Source: Methylobacter sp.
GTDB taxonomy: Bacteria; Pseudomonadota; Gammaproteobacteria; Methylococcales; Methylomonadaceae
NCBI GenBank assembly: GCA_023229605.1
Contig: JALNYY010000009.1
Coordinates: 1-62,194, forward strand
Direction of reading: 5' to 3'
DNA length: 62,194 nucleotides
Part shown: positions 23,571-31,905 of the stretch, one piece after another
How positions within the stretch are numbered: the stretch's first letter is position 1
Layout: each line of letters begins with the position of its first letter
The notes under the pieces: generated by a model
The model's database searches: none
What the model was told of the DNA's origin: nothing
Seen by the model: only the letters and a program-made list of their open reading frames with translations
Program-made: the position numbers and the translations under genes

Positions 23571-26441
23571 ATGGAACAGTTTATCCCCGGCCAACGCTGG
23601 ATTAGTAACACCGAGTCAGAACTCGGTTTAGGTCTTATTCTTGATGTGGCGCACAAACGGATCACGGTGCTTTTTTTGGCTTGTGACGAAAAGCGTATGT
23701 ATGCGCAAGATAATGCGCCGTTAACGCGCGTCCGGTTTTCAGTCGGCGACGTAATCGAGTCGATTGATGAAGATAAAGTCACTGTTACCGGTTTAATTGA
23801 GCAGAACGGCTTGATTACTTATCTGGGCAAAGACGAGGATGGACGGGAAGTTCGGCTGGATGAGGTGGAGCTGAATCATCATATTCAATTTAACAAGCCC
23901 CAGGATAGGCTGTTTATCGGGCAAGTCGATCCTTCCGCCTGGTTTTTGCTGCGCTATGAAACCTGGCGCAGATTGCAGCAACATCAGCAATCCCCGGTTA
24001 AAGGTTTACTGGGCGGTCGCGCTTCGCTTATTTCGCATCAGTTGTTTATTGCGCACGAGTCGGCTAACCGGTCTGCGCCGAGAATCATGCTCGCGGATGA
24101 GGTGGGTTTGGGTAAAACCATAGAAGCCGGTTTGATTTTGCATCACCGGCTGATTAACGGCTTGAGCAAGCGGGTGTTGATTATCGTGCCGGAAACGCTG
24201 CTGCATCAATGGTTGGTGGAGATGCTCCGGCGTTTTAACCTGCGTTTTAGTATTTTTGATGAGGCGCGTTGCCTCGACACCTATGCCGAAGACGACATGC
24301 TCAAAGAGACAGAAGCGGATGACGCCGATGCCGATAACCCGTTCTTAACCGAGCAGTTGATTCTATGCAGTCAGCGTTTTTTTTCCGATTATCCCCGCCG
24401 TCAACAACAAGCTATAGATGCGGGTTGGGATATGGTGATTGTGGATGAAGCGCACCATCTGGAATGGAGCGAACAAGCGCCCAGCCCCGACTATCTGTTT
24501 GTTGAACAACTCGGATCGATTTCCCCCAGCCTTATTTTATTGACGGCGACACCGGAACAATTGGGCAAGGAAAGTCATTTTGCACGGTTAAGATTGCTCG
24601 ATCCGGACCGGTTTTACAGTTTTGCGGCTTTTGTCGAAGAAGAGCGCTTATTTGAGCCGGTCGCAAATGCGGCAAAATCGTTGCTGGCAAAGGAAACATT
24701 GAATGAAGATGCGCAGCAACATTTAACCGAGCTGCTTAAGGATGACAATGTCGACGGATTGCTGAAAAACCTTAACGATCCTGAAAAGTCGGCGGCGGCG
24801 CGCGATGCGTTGATTACGGTATTGCTGGACCATCACGGCACCGGACGGATTTTGTTTCGCAATTCGCGGCAAACCGTGCAGGGCTTTCCCGAGCGGGAAC
24901 GTTACGGCTATGCGTTAACAGGCCAACCGAATGCCGACGATTTACAGCAGGACCCGCGCTACCTGTGGCTGGTGGACAAGGTCAAGCAACTGGACGGTCA
25001 ACGCCGCACCGGCTCCCAGCCGGTTGTTGGCGGCATACACACCATCCCTGGCGATAAAGCCCTGGTGATCTGCAAACACGCGCAAACCGCGATTGATCTG
25101 GAACAAACCCTGAGAAACCGCGCCGGTATTGCTTCGGCCGTGTTTCATGAAGGCATGACCATTATCGAGCGCGACCGTGCGGCGGCTTATTTTGCCGATC
25201 CGGAAAGCGCGGCGCGGCTGCTGATTTGTTCCGAGATCGGCAGTGAAGGCAGGAACTTCCAGTTTGTACACCATTTGATACTGCTGGATTTACCGGCCAA
25301 TCCCGATTTGTTGCAACAACGCATAGGTCGGCTTGACCGTATCGGCCAGAAACATATTATCCAGATTCATGTACCGTATCTGGAGCATACCGATAACGCC
25401 GTGCTGTACCGCTGGTATGATGAAGGCCTGAATGCGTTTGCCAGTAACAGTTCATCGGCCCAGCGGGTTGCGGATATTTTGCACGACGAGCTGGAAGCTG
25501 TGTTGGAGAGTAAGGATTCAGCCGGTATTGAGGCCCTTATCGCCAAGACCCGAACGCTCAGCGGCGAGCTTGAAACGGAAATGCATAACGGTCGCGATCA
25601 ATTGCTGGAATTGAATTCCTGCCGTAAGGAATTGGCCGACGAGCTTATCGGGCAGTTGAATGCCTACGAGAAAGAAGGCGTGCTCTGGCCTTATATGGAA
25701 GATATTTTTGAATGCTACGGAGTGGATACCGAATTCCATTCCCCCGACTGCTTTATTATCCGTCCCAGCGATCATTTGCGCGTCTCGCATTTTCCGGGAT
25801 TAACCGAAGACGGCATGACTATCACCGTTGACCGGCAGATTGCTCTGGCGCGGGAAGATATGCAGTTTATGACTTGGGAACATCCGCTGGTTACTGCGTC
25901 GATGGATATGGTGCTGTCCACTGAAACCGGTAATGCCGCGATCAGCGTGATCAAACATAGCGATCTTAAAGCCGGGCAGTTTTTGCTGGAATGTTTGTTT
26001 ATTGTCGAGTGCAGCGCGCCTGCCGAATTGCAAATCGGCAGGTTCCTGCCCCATACGCCGATCCGGATATTGATTGATCAAAACCAGAAAGATGTCAGCG
26101 CGGACATCGACCACCGCGACTTGGTTGAAGCCGGTATCAAATTCGATAAACATAAAATCATTGCCTTTTTGAACAGCCAAAGGCCGCACCTTATCAACCT
26201 GTTGGGCGCGGCCGAGCAAACAGCCGAAGCCGGAATGCAGCAGCTGGTCGATCAGGCAACCCAAGCCATGCTGGAATCGTTAAGCAATGAGATAAAGCGT
26301 CTGGTCAGGCTGAAAAAAGTCAATCCGACCATCAGGGCCGAAGAAATCGAGCAGTTAAAGGATATGACCATGCTGGCGCATGACAATATCCAGGCGGCGC
26401 AGTTAAGGCTGGATGCGGTCAGGTTTGTGATTACCAGTTGA
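23571..26441 (+). CDS. rapA: RNA polymerase-associated ATPase RapA
   Basis: 956 residues, close to the 968 of E. coli RapA. This Swi2/Snf2 ATPase binds RNA polymerase and helps recycle it after transcription. The N-terminal Tudor-like pair begins with FIPGQRWISNTESELGLG, the family signature. Helicase motifs follow: LADEVGLGKTIEAGL (motif I, near residue 178), VDEAHHLEW (motif II, near 290), LLTATPEQLG (III), LICSEIGSEGRNFQF (V) and QQRIGRLDRIGQ (VI). The C-terminal domain is full length. It is a single-gene unit with its own upstream space. Identification is secure. Confidence 0.97.
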   Translation: MEQFIPGQRWISNTESELGLGLILDVAHKRITVLFLACDEKRMYAQDNAPLTRVRFSVGDVIESIDEDKVTVTGLIEQNGLITYLGKDEDGREVRLDEVELNHHIQFNKPQDRLFIGQVDPSAWFLLRYETWRRLQQHQQSPVKGLLGGRASLISHQLFIAHESANRSAPRIMLADEVGLGKTIEAGLILHHRLINGLSKRVLIIVPETLLHQWLVEMLRRFNLRFSIFDEARCLDTYAEDDMLKETEADDADADNPFLTEQLILCSQRFFSDYPRRQQQAIDAGWDMVIVDEAHHLEWSEQAPSPDYLFVEQLGSISPSLILLTATPEQLGKESHFARLRLLDPDRFYSFAAFVEEERLFEPVANAAKSLLAKETLNEDAQQHLTELLKDDNVDGLLKNLNDPEKSAAARDALITVLLDHHGTGRILFRNSRQTVQGFPERERYGYALTGQPNADDLQQDPRYLWLVDKVKQLDGQRRTGSQPVVGGIHTIPGDKALVICKHAQTAIDLEQTLRNRAGIASAVFHEGMTIIERDRAAAYFADPESAARLLICSEIGSEGRNFQFVHHLILLDLPANPDLLQQRIGRLDRIGQKHIIQIHVPYLEHTDNAVLYRWYDEGLNAFASNSSSAQRVADILHDELEAVLESKDSAGIEALIAKTRTLSGELETEMHNGRDQLLELNSCRKELADELIGQLNAYEKEGVLWPYMEDIFECYGVDTEFHSPDCFIIRPSDHLRVSHFPGLTEDGMTITVDRQIALAREDMQFMTWEHPLVTASMDMVLSTETGNAAISVIKHSDLKAGQFLLECLFIVECSAPAELQIGRFLPHTPIRILIDQNQKDVSADIDHRDLVEAGIKFDKHKIIAFLNSQRPHLINLLGAAEQTAEAGMQQLVDQATQAMLESLSNEIKRLVRLKKVNPTIRAEEIEQLKDMTMLAHDNIQAAQLRLDAVRFVITS

Positions 26442-26522
26442 TTCATAATTATCCGTGTTCTATTAAAAAACTCAGCATTTGTTGAGTGGTTACAGTTATT
26501 GACCCTTTTGAGTATTGTATAA

Positions 26523-27353
26523 ATGATAAATATCGGCAAAGTAAATAAGCTGAACGTAGTCAAGCAACAGGGGGCTGATGTCTATCTCGATGACGGAACC
26601 TCGGGAAAAGTGCTGCTGGCGGACAGAAAACTGCCTGCAAACTGCGAGGTTGGCGATAGCCTGGACGTATTTGTTTACGTGGATTCGGAAGGCCATCTGG
26701 CCGCCACCACCAAAAAGCCGCTGGCCGAGGTGGGCGATATAGCCTGGCTTAAAGTGGTGTCGCTCAATTATGTGGGCGCTTTCCTGGATTGGGGGCTGCC
26801 TAAGGATTTGCTGGTTCCGTTCAGCGAACAATACCATGAGATGGAAGTAGGGCGCTCTTATCTGGTCAAGGTGTTTCTCGACGAGCAAAACCGCATCGCG
26901 GCGACCACCAAGATTGATAAACTGCTCAGCGATGAATCGGTCGATTTCGAAGTCGGCCAAAAAGTGTCGTTGATTATCGCCGATAAATCCGATCTGGGCG
27001 TTAAAGCTATCATCAACAACACCCACTGGGGCATGTTGTATGAAAACGAATTGTTTCAGCTGGTCAGAAAAGGCCAAAAACTGGACGGCTATATCAAGCA
27101 GGTACGGGAAGACCGTAAAATCGACCTCAGTTTGCACCAGCCGGGATACGGCAAAGTCGTATCGCTGACCGACAGCATTTTGGCCAAGCTGAAAGCCAAT
27201 AACGGCGTGTTGATGCTGAGCGATAAAAGTCCGCCGGAAGCTATTTATGCGGCGTTCGGGGTCAGTAAGAAAGTATTTAAACAGGCTATAGGCGCGCTAT
27301 ACAAACAACAGTTAATCACTATCGATAAAAGCGGAATCAGGCTTGTTGATTGA
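26523..27353 (+). CDS. CvfB/YitL-like S1 RNA-binding protein
   Basis: 276 residues with tandem S1-type OB folds and a C-terminal winged helix, as in CvfB of Gram-positive bacteria, which binds RNA and affects virulence gene expression. Seen: VDSEGHLAATTKKPLAEVGDIAWLKVV, VGAFLDWGLPKDLLVPF (S1 core), a repeat of the DEQNRIAATTKIDKLL element, and the end segment DKSPPEAIYAAFGVSKKVFKQAIGALYKQQLI (winged helix). The start lacks an SD, with TATTGTATAA directly upstream, so initiation may be weak or leaderless. It lies 80 bases after rapA and 36 before the J-domain gene. Confidence 0.88.
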   Translation: MINIGKVNKLNVVKQQGADVYLDDGTSGKVLLADRKLPANCEVGDSLDVFVYVDSEGHLAATTKKPLAEVGDIAWLKVVSLNYVGAFLDWGLPKDLLVPFSEQYHEMEVGRSYLVKVFLDEQNRIAATTKIDKLLSDESVDFEVGQKVSLIIADKSDLGVKAIINNTHWGMLYENELFQLVRKGQKLDGYIKQVREDRKIDLSLHQPGYGKVVSLTDSILAKLKANNGVLMLSDKSPPEAIYAAFGVSKKVFKQAIGALYKQQLITIDKSGIRLVD

Positions 27354-27389
27354 TAACAGGCAGAAGATCATTAGAAAACCGAAAACGGT

Positions 27390-28493
27390 ATGGCTAAATT
27401 TAAAACTCATTATGACAACTTAAATGTGTCGCGTAACGCGCCGTTAAGCGTTATCAAGGCCGCCTATAAGGCGCTTTGTCAAAAATATCATCCCGACAAA
27501 TATGCAGGCGGGCATGAAGAAGCGCTGCGGATAATGAAAATAATCAATGGAGCTTATGCGGTTTTATCGGATTCCGGCAAAAGAGCCGAGCATGATCAGT
27601 GGATAGACAAGCAGGAAAGGGAACAGGCGAGCACTGAAGCGCATCGGATAATGGAAATTATTACAAAAAACTATGTTCCGCCACCGGTAACGGCTAAAAA
27701 TAATCCTCTCGCCGACCGGGCGACGATCAATAAATTCTGGAAAAAGATATGCTCAGGCGGCAATAAGGTACGGCTCATCAGGGGCCAACTATCAAAAAAA
27801 ATAAACGGATTTTTTTGGCTTACAGGCGTTGTCGGCATTGTATTTACAGCAATTATGCTTTACGAGCCGGGCTTACAAACAACGACAGTAGCGCCGGTTA
27901 ATCAGGATGCCGAGGGAATACTGAAAAAGGCCGGGCAGCTGGTTAAACAGGGCCGGGTTGTAAAAGCGTTGCCGCTTTATTTGCAGTTGGCGGAGCAGGG
28001 GAATGCTGACGCGCAGTTTCATGCAGGCTTGATCTACGCCAATGGACGGGGCGTAAGCAAAGACGATAAACAGGCTGCCGTCTGGCTGGGCAAGGCGGCC
28101 GAACAGGGCCATATGGAAGCGCAAACCAAGCTGGGATTTATGTACGCGACCGGGAAAGGCGTGGCGCAAAATTACAGCTCGGCTATTTATTGGTGTTACA
28201 AGGCCGCTGAACAGGGCGATGCCATTGCGCAATATAACCTGGGTTTGATGTATGCAAAAGGGCAGGGCGTGGCGCAGGATAACAGTATCGCCGTGTCCTG
28301 GTACAGTAAGGCGGCTGCGCAGGGCGATGCTCACGCGCAATACTATCTGGGCGACATGTACGCAAAGGGGCTGGGGGTGGCAAAGGATAACAAGCAGGCT
28401 GTAGTTTTGTATCGCAAGGCCGCACAGCAGGGGCTGGCAGAGGCTATTGCCGCTTTAAAACTGTTGGATGTGGAAAAAGGTGAAATACAGTAA
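27390..28493 (+). CDS. Membrane J-domain protein with Sel1 repeats
   Basis: 367 residues. An N-terminal J domain (5-70) carries the HPD motif at 34-36 (YHPDKYAGG), so it should stimulate a DnaK ATPase. A membrane helix (GFFWLTGVVGIVFTAIMLY, about 138-160) anchors it with the J domain in the cytoplasm. The rest holds four to five Sel1/TPR-like repeats of about 36 residues (AQFHAGLIYANGRGVSKDD, AQTKLGFMYATGKGVAQN, AQYNLGLMYAKGQGVAQD, AQYYLGDMYAKGLGVAKD), presumably in the periplasm. Those repeats are also similar at DNA level. Sel1 repeats bind partner proteins; the client is unknown. It ends 16 bases from the convergent GGDEF-EAL gene. Confidence 0.88.
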   Translation: MAKFKTHYDNLNVSRNAPLSVIKAAYKALCQKYHPDKYAGGHEEALRIMKIINGAYAVLSDSGKRAEHDQWIDKQEREQASTEAHRIMEIITKNYVPPPVTAKNNPLADRATINKFWKKICSGGNKVRLIRGQLSKKINGFFWLTGVVGIVFTAIMLYEPGLQTTTVAPVNQDAEGILKKAGQLVKQGRVVKALPLYLQLAEQGNADAQFHAGLIYANGRGVSKDDKQAAVWLGKAAEQGHMEAQTKLGFMYATGKGVAQNYSSAIYWCYKAAEQGDAIAQYNLGLMYAKGQGVAQDNSIAVSWYSKAAAQGDAHAQYYLGDMYAKGLGVAKDNKQAVVLYRKAAQQGLAEAIAALKLLDVEKGEIQ

Positions 28494-28509
28494 TTTTTAG
28501 TCTCTTGTC

Positions 28510-30837
28510 CTACCTTATGGTTCGCTGCATTTCAGGCAGCGGCATGCCGATGTGATAGCCTTGGGCGTAATTGATGCCCATGTCTTTTAGCGCATCCCAA
28601 ATATTCTGATTTTCGACAAATTCGGCCACGGTGAGAATATCGAGATCCCGGCATAATTTGGACAAATTATGCACCAAGGCATAATCCACTTTAGAGTTCA
28701 GGATGTTACGCACAAACGCGCCATCAATTTTGACGTATTCAAAATGCAACTCACGCAAATAATGGAACGAATTATAGCCCGTGCCGAAATCGTCCAGCGC
28801 AAAGGCAAAACCTTTGCGGCGCAGATTGGTCAGAAACCGGCGCATGTTGGTCATATCGCCAATCGCTTCGCGTTCCAGCAGTTCAAATACAATGCTTTCG
28901 GGAGGAAGTTGCAGCTTCTGGCAGAGTTCTTCGGCATACCCTAAAATGCCGCGGCCTTGAATTTCCTGTACCGACAAATTGATAAAGATTTTTGCGTTCG
29001 ATTCCGGGCTGTTGGCGTCCATGCAGGCGTGTTTAGCGGCAAAAGCGTTGTTGATCATCGCAATGTCGAGTTCACGCGCCAAGCCGTATTTGTCTATGGT
29101 TTCGATAAACATTGCCGCCGAAGTCGTCTCTCCGGTCGGGGATTTAAGCCGGGCCAGTGTTTCGAAAGCATAGAGTTCGCCGGTCTGGCAGTCAACAATC
29201 GATTGATAATAGGGGATGATGCGGCCTTCTTTCAGCGCTTCGCGCAGATTTTCCGCATTATCGCGGGTCTCGCGAATACTGACGCGCGCCTCTGTTGCAT
29301 CAAAAGCGCAGACGCCGTCTTTACCCATATCCTTGGCTTTGTACATGGCGGCATCGACGCCTTCCAGCAGGGTATCTATGGTTAGGCCATCGATGGGATA
29401 GCTGCTCACGCCTATGGAGACGGTTAAATGAAAACGGTTGCCTTGCGCCGAGGTGATGGCCATTTCCCGTAGTGCCCGGCCGACATTTTCAGCGACTACC
29501 CGAGCGCCTTTGGGGCCGGTTTCAGTCAGGATAATGGCAAACTCGTCTCCGCCGATGCGGGCGCATAAATCGCCGTTGCGCGTATGTTCCAGCAAAACAT
29601 TGGCGATTGAGCACAACGCCGTATCGCCGGTGGGGTGGCCGTAGGAATCGTTAATGTCCTTAAAGTCGTCCAGATCGAGCATCAGTACGCTGAACTCGTG
29701 CTTATGGCGTTCGGAACGACCGATTTCGTAGTGCAGAATATCGTTAAACTGGCGGCGGTTGTGCAGCCCGGTAAGCGGATCATGCACGGCGTAGTATTCA
29801 AGTTCCAGCAGCGTCCGCGACAGCACTTTGCTGGAACCCACCACCATGACCATGACCGCGAGTATCGCGCGGATGACGCTGGCTTCCTGCGAAGACAGAT
29901 TGTTTTCGGCGGCGTAAGCGACGCCTAATAAACCCGCCAAATTGGGCGAGTGATCGGGGACAGGCACACTGATCATCCGAACATCGAAATCCGGTTTAAT
30001 TTCGGCCCCACAGTGAATGTTAAATTCTTCAATATCCAGCGCCGCATCGGGGGGCAGCCCAATGCTTTGGAGCATCTGTTGACTCAATAAACCGCGTGCC
30101 TGCGCGCGTACTTCATCGGAGCACTGGCCCAGATAATATAAATAGAGCGATAAGCCGTTTTCTTCGGCAAAGGCGATGTAAAAGAAGTTAAACGGAAAGA
30201 TGGCGTAAAAATCCGCCAGAATTTCCTGCACAAACTCTTTCCATTGCGAGATGTGTTCGTGCGACAGGATAATGCGCTCCAGTACCCGGCTTTGCCGCTC
30301 CAGCAAGTCTTTTTCAATCAAAACCGAAGACAGCTCAAGCAAGGTTTGATTAAACTCGAACATTAAATTTTGGACGTGCCGCTCATTAGCCGCCCATTGC
30401 TTACCGCGTTGTTGGAATAATAAGTTAAGACTGCGATCGAGCCGGGTGCAGGTATTAATGATATGCGTAATCGTTGGGATCATGGCAATCATGGCGGCGG
30501 TATCGTCGGCAGCTATCGTAGCCATAGCCGCCAGCAATTTACTGATGATCTCTTGATGCACGTCATGATTAAGCTCGGACAAACTTGCCGCATAACGCTG
30601 GGTGCGCGATTGATTCTCCAGGATTTCGGCAATCTGGCTGATAACCCTGAAGCGCAAGTCCTCCAGGTGATTGGTCTCGGCAATTGCTCCATGCATTGCT
30701 CTACCTCCTGCATCCGTGCAGTCGTCGGCAATTGCTCCTTGCATTGCTCTCGATCGCTGTTCCAGACGCGATTCTATCTCCTCCTTCCCTGGAGTCGTAC
30801 CTCCTGAATCCATGCAGTCGTGCGATAGCTTGCTCAT
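28510..30837 (-). CDS. GGDEF-EAL cyclic-di-GMP protein, partner of the ODP-type protein
   Basis: 775 residues, soluble. The first 45 residues are low-complexity and come from a dispersed repeat element (see 30677-30821). A helical globin-sensor- or GAF-like region spans about 50-350. The cyclase domain has an intact RIGGDEFAIIL near 427. In the phosphodiesterase domain EAL is ETL (ExLxR kept as ETLAR, near 557), with LDDFGTGYNSFHYL intact and a late AEFVEN, so activity is likely but not certain. The ATG lies 2 bases after the stop of the diiron protein gene, so the two form a tight operon in which that protein probably controls this enzyme. I do not see a clear haem-binding His in the N-terminal region. 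Confidence 0.9.
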   Translation of the reverse strand: MSKLSHDCMDSGGTTPGKEEIESRLEQRSRAMQGAIADDCTDAGGRAMHGAIAETNHLEDLRFRVISQIAEILENQSRTQRYAASLSELNHDVHQEIISKLLAAMATIAADDTAAMIAMIPTITHIINTCTRLDRSLNLLFQQRGKQWAANERHVQNLMFEFNQTLLELSSVLIEKDLLERQSRVLERIILSHEHISQWKEFVQEILADFYAIFPFNFFYIAFAEENGLSLYLYYLGQCSDEVRAQARGLLSQQMLQSIGLPPDAALDIEEFNIHCGAEIKPDFDVRMISVPVPDHSPNLAGLLGVAYAAENNLSSQEASVIRAILAVMVMVVGSSKVLSRTLLELEYYAVHDPLTGLHNRRQFNDILHYEIGRSERHKHEFSVLMLDLDDFKDINDSYGHPTGDTALCSIANVLLEHTRNGDLCARIGGDEFAIILTETGPKGARVVAENVGRALREMAITSAQGNRFHLTVSIGVSSYPIDGLTIDTLLEGVDAAMYKAKDMGKDGVCAFDATEARVSIRETRDNAENLREALKEGRIIPYYQSIVDCQTGELYAFETLARLKSPTGETTSAAMFIETIDKYGLARELDIAMINNAFAAKHACMDANSPESNAKIFINLSVQEIQGRGILGYAEELCQKLQLPPESIVFELLEREAIGDMTNMRRFLTNLRRKGFAFALDDFGTGYNSFHYLRELHFEYVKIDGAFVRNILNSKVDYALVHNLSKLCRDLDILTVAEFVENQNIWDALKDMGINYAQGYHIGMPLPEMQRTIR
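30677..30821. repeat. Dispersed repeat copies inside the 5' coding end of the GGDEF-EAL gene
   Basis: A 26-base unit at 30677-30702 (TCGGCAATTGCTCC then TGCATTGCTCT) recurs at 30725-30750 with one mismatch, a 48-base period that equals 16 codons. Overlapping it, 30692-30725 matches 35288-35321 with one mismatch, and 30799-30821 is a partial third copy (ACCTCCTGAATCCATGCAGT). The repeats are translated, giving RAMQGAIAD and RAMHGAIAE in the protein. They are the same family as the hairpin element at 35277. Confidence 0.85.
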
Positions 30838-30839
30838 GC

Positions 30840-31652
30840 TCAGTCCTCTAGCGGAAAGCGTCCGCCAGGCTGCATCAAATCAATGCCGCATTGCAGGTCC
30901 TTGAGCCAGTTTAGAAAATCCTGCACTGCGGCACCCCGGTAAATCGGACCGTGTTGCGGGGCAATCATCGTAATATCCAGGTCGGCAATAGTGTCCAGCC
31001 AGCAGCGGATCGCCTTGTTAGAGCACATATAGCGGCGGTGGAATCCCTTGATATAGGGGATGTGAGCCGCAAAATCATCTACAAATGCGTCGTTTTTATC
31101 CATGGGCAGCATAGCCGCTCCGATGTCGCCGGTGAACAGGATTTTAGAGGTCGGGTCGTATACATTAATTTGCCCTTCGGAATGCAAAAAATGAGCGGGT
31201 ACGATTTTCAGCTTAAAACCGGGCGATGGTTCGCAGTCCATGCCTTCGTTTGGCACTCCGATAAATCGCGCCATGTCTTTCAAGCCGTAATGCGGCAAAA
31301 AGCGTATCCAGATACTGGAAACATACACGGGCGAGCGACACAGCTCCAGCCAGGTTGACAGGCCGCCGACTATGTCGGGGTCTTGATGCGACAGAAAAAT
31401 GGCCTTAATTTGTTCCGGCACCACGTAACGCAGCATTTCTACAAGTACCCGAGGCATCACCCCAAAACCGCCCGGATCAAGCAACACTCCGTCATTGTGG
31501 TGCATGATTAGGTATTGATTAGAACGTACACCGTCTTCCTCGCCCGGCTCACTCTCGTTAAGCAAAATAAAACGGTGATCAGCTGATTCAAATAATTTAA
31601 TGTTGCGCATATTTTCCCTAATTTCTGCCGGGTTAGAATTTTCTATTTCCAT
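30840..31652 (-). CDS. Metallo-beta-lactamase-fold diiron protein of the oxygen-binding (ODP) type
   Basis: 270 residues, cytoplasmic. The metallo-beta-lactamase fold is clear (NQYLIMHHNDGVLLDPGG, VPAHFLHSEGQINVYD, ILFTGDIGAAM, APQHGPIY). The usual HxHxDH motif is replaced by SHQDPDIVGG, near residues 88-92. That H-x-acid-x-D form is typical of flavodiiron-like ODP proteins, which bind iron and oxygen or NO rather than zinc. It has no flavodoxin or rubredoxin domain, so it cannot reduce oxygen alone. It is the first gene of a two-gene operon with the GGDEF-EAL gene 2 bases downstream. An oxygen- or redox-sensing input to cyclic di-GMP signalling is the natural inference. Confidence 0.85.
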   Translation of the reverse strand: MEIENSNPAEIRENMRNIKLFESADHRFILLNESEPGEEDGVRSNQYLIMHHNDGVLLDPGGFGVMPRVLVEMLRYVVPEQIKAIFLSHQDPDIVGGLSTWLELCRSPVYVSSIWIRFLPHYGLKDMARFIGVPNEGMDCEPSPGFKLKIVPAHFLHSEGQINVYDPTSKILFTGDIGAAMLPMDKNDAFVDDFAAHIPYIKGFHRRYMCSNKAIRCWLDTIADLDITMIAPQHGPIYRGAAVQDFLNWLKDLQCGIDLMQPGGRFPLED

Positions 31653-31905
31653 AGTTTACTTCAGGTTATTTAAAAAAGTATAGATATAGTCTTTTTGCGA
31701 CCTATCCCTCTACCTGTCTAACACACATGACGTAGCTGCGAGTTCAGAACTACCAAAACGAGCTCTGGACTTCAAACGCCGGGTTCAAAGCTTGCCGTGT
31801 GACTTTAAAAAAATCACGTTTTTTGACGTTGCGTATCAAAAACGGATGGGTAGTTGCCGAAGAATCATTAAGCCAGGCAAACTAGGACAATATCGAGCGC
31901 CGGTT

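Noticed and set aside
30677..30821. Possible CRISPR-like array because of regularly spaced repeats
   Set aside because: Only two full units with a 48-base period, translated in frame, no spacers of independent sequence and no cas genes.
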